A stretch of DNA of 8,992 nucleotides, taken from assembly GCA_902492855.1 (NCBI GenBank), contig CABUMU010000081.1:1-8992 (forward strand), read 5' to 3'. The position numbers and the translations under genes are program-made. The notes beneath the pieces are model-generated. The model did not search any database and was not told the DNA's origin. It saw only the letters and a list, made by a program, of their open reading frames with translations. The DNA is from an uncultured Collinsella sp. GTDB lineage: Bacteria > Actinomycetota > Coriobacteriia > Coriobacteriales > Coriobacteriaceae. Shown here piece after piece: positions 5,405 through 8,992 of the stretch. Each line of letters begins with the position of its first letter. Position 1 is the first letter of the stretch.

Positions 5405-7536
5405 TTGCGCCTGCCGCCTCCGTTGGCGCCCTGCCGTCCCTGGGCCGCGCGATTGCGACCTGCGGTGTTTTGCGCACGCGACATGCCGCCGTGGCCCTTG
5501 CTGCCTTTGGGTCCCTTGCCAGCGCCACCGCCATGTGGTTTGCCGCCCTTCTTGCCGGTTCCATGCCCACCGCCAGCAGATGTCTCGCCCGGGCGCGGGG
5601 GCACGGGACGAATCAGGCAATGCTTGGTGTAGCCGATCAGATCGCGGCGGCCAGCCTTTTCCAGCGCCTCGCGCACGAGCTTGTAGTTCTCGGGCTTGCG
5701 ATACTGGATGAGCGCACGCTGCATGGCCTTCTCGTGCGGGTCGCGCGCCACGTAGATCGGCTGCATGGTGCGCGGATCCACGCCGGTGTAGTACATGCAC
5801 GTTGACATGGTGGACGGGGTGGGGTAGAAGTCCTGCACCTGTTCGGGCATGTAGCCCATGTCGCGCACGGCCTCGGCAAGGTCCACTGCTTCCTTCATCG
5901 TTGAGCCGGGATGGCTCGAGATTAGGTACGGTACTACGTACTGCTTGAGTCCGTATTCGCGGTTCAGGCGTTCAAATTTACGGCAGAACGCGTCGTAGAC
6001 GGCTCGGCTCGGCTTGCCCATCACGGACAACACCGCGTCGCTCACGTGCTCGGGTGCCACGCGCAGCTGGCCCGAGACATGGTGTTCCAGCAGCTCGCGC
6101 AAAAACTCGTCCGAGGCATCGGCCATGGTGTAGTCAAAGCGGATGCCGCTGCGGACGAAGACCTTCTTGACGCCCGGCAGCTGGCGCAGGTCGCGCAGCA
6201 ACTGCGTGTAGCCGCTCTCGTCGACCACCATGTTCTTGCATACGCTCGGCCACAGGCAGCGCTTGTTCTTGCACACGCCGTGCTTGAGCTGCTTGTCGCA
6301 GGCAGGGCGGCTAAAGTTTGCCGTCGGTCCGCCCACGTCGTTGATGTAGCCCTTAAACTCGGGATCGCGCGTGAGCAGCTCGGCCTCGCGCATGATCGAA
6401 TCGTGGCTGCGCATCTGCAGCACGCGCCCCTGGTGGAAGGTGAGGGCGCAAAATGAGCACTCACCAAAACAGCCACGGTTGGAGCTAATGGAAAACTTGA
6501 TCTCGGCAAAGGCCGGCACGCCGCCTGCCGCGTCGTAGTCGGGATGCCAATCGCGTGCGTAGGGGAGCTCGGCCACCTCGTCCATCTCATCGGTGGTGAG
6601 CGTCGCCGATGGCGGGTTCTGCACCACATAGACGCTGTTGGGGTAGGGCTCTACCAGGCGGTGTCCGGTGATGGGGTCCATATTCTGCTGCTGCACATTG
6701 AAGCTGCGTGCGTAGTTGAGCTTGTCGGCGGTAAGGTCGTCCCAGCTGGGCAGCAGGTCATAGTCGTAGACCTCGTCGAGCGAACCCGTGCGGTAAACGG
6801 TGCCATTGATATAGGTAATCTGGTCGACGGGCAGTCCCGCGTCGAGCGCGTCGGCGATCTCGACGATCGCGTGCTCGCCCATGCCGTAGATGAGGATGTC
6901 GGCGCCCGAGTCGAGCAGCACCGAGCGCTTGAGCTTGTCCTGCCAATAGTCGTAGTGGGCCAGACGGCGCAGGCTTGCCTCGATGCCACCGATGATGATG
7001 GGAGCGTCCTTGAACGTCTGGCGGATGAGGTTGCCGTAGACCGTGACGGCACGGTTGGGGCGGTGGCCTTCCTCGCCGCCGGGGGTATAGGCGTCGGTGT
7101 GGCGGCGGTGCTTGGTCACCGAATAGTGGTTGACCATGGAGTCCATGTTGCCGGCGCTGACCAAAAAGCCCAGGCGCGGCTCGCCGAGCACCGTGATGCT
7201 GGCGGGGTCGGTCCAGTCGGGCTGGCAGATAATGCCCACCTTGTAGCCGTGTGCATCGAGTACGCGGCTGATGATGGCCATACCAAAGCTGGGGTGGTCC
7301 ACGTAGGCGTCGCCGCAGATGTAGACAAAGTCGCACTGGTCCCAGCCGCGCGCATTCATATCGGCGCGACTGACGGGGAGAAACTTGTCGCGGCCCGGAC
7401 GCCAGGGACGGACGGGCGCTGCTGGGGTATGCGTGGTGTGCCCACCCTGTGCCTTGCCGCCGCGCTTTTGTTGCTGGCCCTGTTTGCCCTGCTGACTGCG
7501 CTGGTTGTTCTGAGCGTGCTGAGGCTTTTTTGCCAC
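5401..7536 (-). CDS. ygiQ: YgiQ-family radical SAM protein (UPF0313)
   Basis: This is a predicted cytosolic radical SAM enzyme of the widespread YgiQ family, whose reaction is not established. GTG at 7534-7536 (711 aa) is preferred because GGGAGG (7541-7546, minus strand) lies 4 nt upstream; the frame stays open to 7722 but the added 62 residues are not conserved-looking. Conserved blocks are FLPVSRADM then GDAYVDHPSFGMAI (N-terminal UPF0313 domain), PIIIGGIEASLRR, the cluster ligands Cys356, Cys360 and Cys363 in GCFGECSFCALTFHQGR (codons 6448-6471), and HVSGQLRVAPEHVSDAVL. A conserved-looking Cys-rich stretch (CDKQLKHGVCKNKRCLWP) follows the radical SAM motif. Length matches E. coli YgiQ (about 740 aa). 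The first 40 residues are Gln/Lys/Gly-rich and the last 60 are Gly/Lys/Arg/His-rich, which suggests flexible, possibly nucleic-acid-binding arms. It is transcribed away from the YoaK-like gene and converges on the protease gene. Confidence 0.95.
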   Translation of the reverse strand: MAKKPQHAQNNQRSQQGKQGQQQKRGGKAQGGHTTHTPAAPVRPWRPGRDKFLPVSRADMNARGWDQCDFVYICGDAYVDHPSFGMAIISRVLDAHGYKVGIICQPDWTDPASITVLGEPRLGFLVSAGNMDSMVNHYSVTKHRRHTDAYTPGGEEGHRPNRAVTVYGNLIRQTFKDAPIIIGGIEASLRRLAHYDYWQDKLKRSVLLDSGADILIYGMGEHAIVEIADALDAGLPVDQITYINGTVYRTGSLDEVYDYDLLPSWDDLTADKLNYARSFNVQQQNMDPITGHRLVEPYPNSVYVVQNPPSATLTTDEMDEVAELPYARDWHPDYDAAGGVPAFAEIKFSISSNRGCFGECSFCALTFHQGRVLQMRSHDSIMREAELLTRDPEFKGYINDVGGPTANFSRPACDKQLKHGVCKNKRCLWPSVCKNMVVDESGYTQLLRDLRQLPGVKKVFVRSGIRFDYTMADASDEFLRELLEHHVSGQLRVAPEHVSDAVLSVMGKPSRAVYDAFCRKFERLNREYGLKQYVVPYLISSHPGSTMKEAVDLAEAVRDMGYMPEQVQDFYPTPSTMSTCMYYTGVDPRTMQPIYVARDPHEKAMQRALIQYRKPENYKLVREALEKAGRRDLIGYTKHCLIRPVPPRPGETSAGGGHGTGKKGGKPHGGGAGKGPKGSKGHGGMSRAQNTAGRNRAAQGRQGANGGGRRN

Positions 7537-7567
7537 GATCCCTCCCGGTGTTTGTGTGCTGCACGTA

Positions 7568-7573
7568 ATTGTA
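7568..7573 (-). promoter_or_regulatory. Candidate -10 box for the ygiQ gene
   Basis: On the minus strand this reads TACAAT, one mismatch from the TATAAT consensus. It would start a transcript with a leader of roughly 25 nt before GTG 7536. At 17 nt upstream there is no good -35 hexamer; instead the position is occupied by a perfect inverted repeat (7574-7608), so the promoter may depend on or be blocked by a protein bound there. The call rests on the box and its position only. Confidence 0.35.
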
Positions 7574-7608
7574 ACCAGTCTTTTTGGGACGGGGCTAAAA
7601 AGACTGGT
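7574..7608. repeat. Perfect 12-bp inverted repeat in the divergent promoter region
   Basis: ACCAGTCTTTTT (7574-7585) and AAAAAGACTGGT (7597-7608) are exact reverse complements around an 11-nt centre, GGGACGGGGCT. Neither strand has a T-run after the stem, so it is not an ordinary terminator. It directly abuts the candidate minus-strand -10 box and covers the expected -35 zone, so an operator role is plausible; a dispersed palindromic repeat is the alternative. The remaining intergenic sequence (7609-7787) shows only a weak hairpin, GGCGG/CCGCC at 7748-7765, and no convincing promoter for the plus-strand gene. Confidence 0.65.
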
Positions 7609-7804
7609 GGAGTACACGAGCTGGCGGATCGGCGTGTCGATGCGGGTGCCGGCACCGCGCCCGCTGTTTGTTTCCAGACTGTGTATCTGCGCGTTGGAGA
7701 ACCCGTCTCGCGCGCACGCCATGTTGTCAATGGGTTACAGTATGAACGGCGGCTATGTTTCCGCCAACGCACGAGAGAGTCGTCAACAAGGAGGATGCAC
7801 GACG

Positions 7805-8521
7805 ATGCAGCGTGCCAAACAGATATCGGAGTCTATTGAGCTGGGCATCATCTTGGCGCTCGCCGGTGGCTTTATGGATGTGTATTCGTACATTGGGCGC
7901 GACCATGTTTTCGCAAACGCGCAGACGGGCAACATCCTGCTCGTGGGCGTGAGCATCTCGGAGGGCAATTGGGCACTGGCGGGACGCTATTTCTTCCCCG
8001 TGGTGTCGTTTGCTGTGGGCATTATGCTTGCCGACCTGGTACATGAGCGGTTTGGCAGCGTGATTCACTGGCGCCAAGTGACGGTGTTCTTTGAAGCCGT
8101 CATCTTGCTGGGCGTGAGCTTTATCCCCGGTGGCGGTTACAACCTGCTCGCCAACTGCCTCACCTCGTTTGCCTGCGGCATGCAAGTCGAGAGCTTCCGC
8201 AAGATCCACGGTCACGGCATCGCTACGACCATGTGCATCGGCAACTTGCGCAACGCGCTGCAAAACGTGGACGATTACATCATCACCCACAGGCGCGGCT
8301 TTTTGGAAAACGGCCTGCTGTACTTTGGCGTGATCTTTACCTTTGTGTTTGGCGCCGTGTTGGGCAACTGGTGTATTGAGCGCATGGGCCTGCACGCCAT
8401 CGTCGTGGCGAGCTTGCTGCTGTTTGTCGCGTTTGCCATCATGTTCATCGACCGCGAGCGCGACTTGCGCTTACGCTGGAAGGTTGCGGCCGAGGCTTGG
8501 AAAGAGGGCTGCCGAAAGTAA
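7805..8521 (+). CDS. YoaK/DUF1275-family integral membrane protein
   Basis: This is a 238-aa membrane protein of the YoaK (DUF1275) family, which has no established biochemical role; a transporter function is often guessed. ATG 7805 follows a strong AAGGAGG (7788-7794) at 10 nt. The frame is open upstream to 7556, but that part overlaps the divergent promoter region and does not look conserved. The family signature is near the N-terminus: ALAGGFMDVYSYIG, then VFANAQTGNILLVG (the QTGN motif). Around six hydrophobic segments follow, among them YFFPVVSFAVGIMLADLV, VTVFFEAVILLGVSFI, YFGVIFTFVFGAVLG and VVASLLLFVAFAIMFI, and the C-terminal tail is basic and cytosolic (RERDLRLRWKV). MQVESFRKIHGHGIATTMCIGNLRNA is the second conserved block of the family. 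The gene stands alone, with its own terminator immediately downstream. Confidence 0.9.
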   Translation: MQRAKQISESIELGIILALAGGFMDVYSYIGRDHVFANAQTGNILLVGVSISEGNWALAGRYFFPVVSFAVGIMLADLVHERFGSVIHWRQVTVFFEAVILLGVSFIPGGGYNLLANCLTSFACGMQVESFRKIHGHGIATTMCIGNLRNALQNVDDYIITHRRGFLENGLLYFGVIFTFVFGAVLGNWCIERMGLHAIVVASLLLFVAFAIMFIDRERDLRLRWKVAAEAWKEGCRK

Positions 8522-8527
8522 CCGAAT

Positions 8528-8563
8528 GCGGCAAAGGGGCTGTCCCTTTGCCGCAATATTTTT
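8528..8563 (+). terminator. Intrinsic terminator after the YoaK-family gene
   Basis: GCGGCAAAGGG (8528-8538) and CCCTTTGCCGC (8544-8554) form a perfect 11-bp stem with a 5-nt loop (GCTGT), followed by AATATTTTT. It begins 7 nt after the stop codon at 8521. The stem is GC-rich and complete, so it should end the upstream transcript and isolate the fucO-like gene. Confidence 0.9.
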
Positions 8564-8686
8564 CATCGTCTGTTGAAACGCTTTAAATAGTTTGACGTTC
8601 TCACGCGTTTTTTGTTTCAAAAGCGTTAGGATGGGACTCATAGCGTGGGGCGTAATGGATGCCCCGCACACGATGGGAGGCTATCA
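8564..8686 (+). promoter_or_regulatory. Upstream region of the fucO-like gene
   Basis: This AT-richer gap should hold the fucO promoter, because a terminator closes the previous gene. TTGACG (8592-8597) is a good -35 candidate, but the hexamers at 17-19 nt spacing (TTTCAA, TTCAAA, TCAAAA) are poor -10 matches; TAGGAT (8627-8632) is a better box without a matching -35. AACGCTTT (8577-8584) and AAAGCGTT (8620-8627) are an 8-bp inverted repeat flanking the TTGACG, possibly a pair of regulator sites. The ribosome site GGGAGG (8675-8680) lies 6 nt before the start codon. Confidence 0.4.
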
Positions 8687-8992
8687 ATGGCTAATCGTTT
8701 CGTTCTCAATACCATCTCTTATCATGGTTCCGGCGCCATCAAGGAGATCCCCGGCGAGCTCCAGCGTCGCGGCTACAAGAAGATCTTCGTCTGCTCCGAC
8801 CCCGATCTGGTCAAGTTTGGCGTTACCGCTAAGGTGACCGACGAGCTCGACGCCGCCGGCATCGCTTGGAGCCTCTACTCCGAGATTAAGCCCAACCCCA
8901 CGATTCAGAACGTCAAGGACGGCGTCGAGGCCTTCAAGGCCGCCGAGGCTGACGCTATCGTGACCATCGGTGGCGGCTCCTCCATGGATACC
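8687..8992 (+). CDS. fucO: Lactaldehyde reductase / 1,2-propanediol oxidoreductase, 3'-truncated by window edge
   Basis: Only the first 102 residues are in the window. They begin MANRFVLN and match the E. coli FucO N-terminus closely by eye: RGYKKIFVCSD, GVTAKVTDELDAAGIAW (FucO has GVVAKVTDKMDAAGLAW), NPTIQNVKDGVEAF and the NAD-binding GGGSSMDT. FucO is an iron-dependent cytosolic dehydrogenase that reduces L-lactaldehyde, from fucose or rhamnose breakdown, to propanediol with NADH. The metal ligands lie beyond the window, and related group III alcohol dehydrogenases of other substrate range cannot be excluded. ATG 8687 is supported by GGGAGG at 6 nt. Codon choice is very biased (every Lys is AAG, with mostly pyrimidine-ending preferred codons such as CGT, GGC and CTC), which suggests high expression. 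The sugar-catabolic partners, if clustered, are outside the window. Confidence 0.88.
   Translation, partial: MANRFVLNTISYHGSGAIKEIPGELQRRGYKKIFVCSDPDLVKFGVTAKVTDELDAAGIAWSLYSEIKPNPTIQNVKDGVEAFKAAEADAIVTIGGGSSMDT

Noticed and set aside
4319..5800. Long minus-strand open frame (493 codons) across the antitoxin and protease genes
   Set aside because: The translation is low-quality, rich in Arg, His and Gln, and runs opposite two supported genes; it has no ribosome site of note.
7537..7722. N-terminal extension of the ygiQ gene to 7722
   Set aside because: The extra 62 codons cross the divergent promoter region, while GTG 7536 has a good ribosome site and a length matching the family.
7667..7746. 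Promoter for the YoaK-family gene (TTGTCA at 7724, TACAGT or TATGAA nearby)
   Set aside because: Spacing between the boxes is 6 or 11 nt instead of about 17, so no credible pair exists.
7556..7804. Upstream extension of the YoaK-family gene
   Set aside because: The frame is open, but the added residues overlap the inverted repeat and promoter region, and AAGGAGG sits correctly before ATG 7805.
6544..7839. Long plus-strand open frame (431 codons) opposite the radical SAM gene
   Set aside because: It is antisense to a clearly conserved protein with all family motifs, its translation shows no recognisable domain, and high GC content explains long antisense frames.

Overview
The window looks like chromosome of a high-GC anaerobic gut actinobacterium, most likely class Coriobacteriia and Collinsella-like. 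That placement is an inference from the GC-rich third positions, the gene set (an [FeFe] hydrogenase, an anaerobe-type YgiQ radical SAM protein, a FucO-type propanediol oxidoreductase) and the compact layout. No rRNA, tRNA, CRISPR array, transposase or phage gene was seen.

Layout. (1) Bases 1-4032, plus strand: the 3' part of an [FeFe] hydrogenase catalytic subunit is followed after 2 nt by a lipoprotein solute-binding protein of the SsuA/TauA/NMT1 type. After a further 3 nt comes a permease whose reading frame runs into an ABC ATPase. The permease-ATPase gene is interrupted by a frameshift near base 2905, so it is either a recent pseudogene, a phase-variable gene or a sequencing error. The spacing suggests that hydrogenase and importer are one transcription unit; the imported substrate cannot be read from the sequence. 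(2) Bases 4033-5404, plus strand: a 215-nt leader contains three 10-bp tandem repeats and a nested hairpin. It is followed by a small RelB/DinJ-like antitoxin gene and a CPBP (CAAX/Abi) intramembrane protease gene. No toxin gene is present. The antitoxin-protease junction carries a short repeated element. (3) Bases 5401-7536, minus strand: a YgiQ-family radical SAM protein (UPF0313) with low-complexity arms, converging on the protease gene so closely that the two stop codons share CTAG. (4) Bases 7537-7804: a divergent promoter region with a perfect 12-bp inverted repeat next to a good minus-strand -10 box. (5) Bases 7805-8521, plus strand: a YoaK/DUF1275 membrane protein, followed by a strong intrinsic terminator. 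(6) Bases 8687-8992, plus strand: the start of a FucO-like iron-dependent alcohol dehydrogenase with the codon use of a highly expressed gene.

Functionally, the two ends concern fermentative redox balance: hydrogen metabolism on the left and lactaldehyde/propanediol reduction on the right. The least explained parts are the hydrogenase-linked importer with its frameshifted fusion, and the antitoxin-like gene paired with an intramembrane protease behind a repeat-rich leader.
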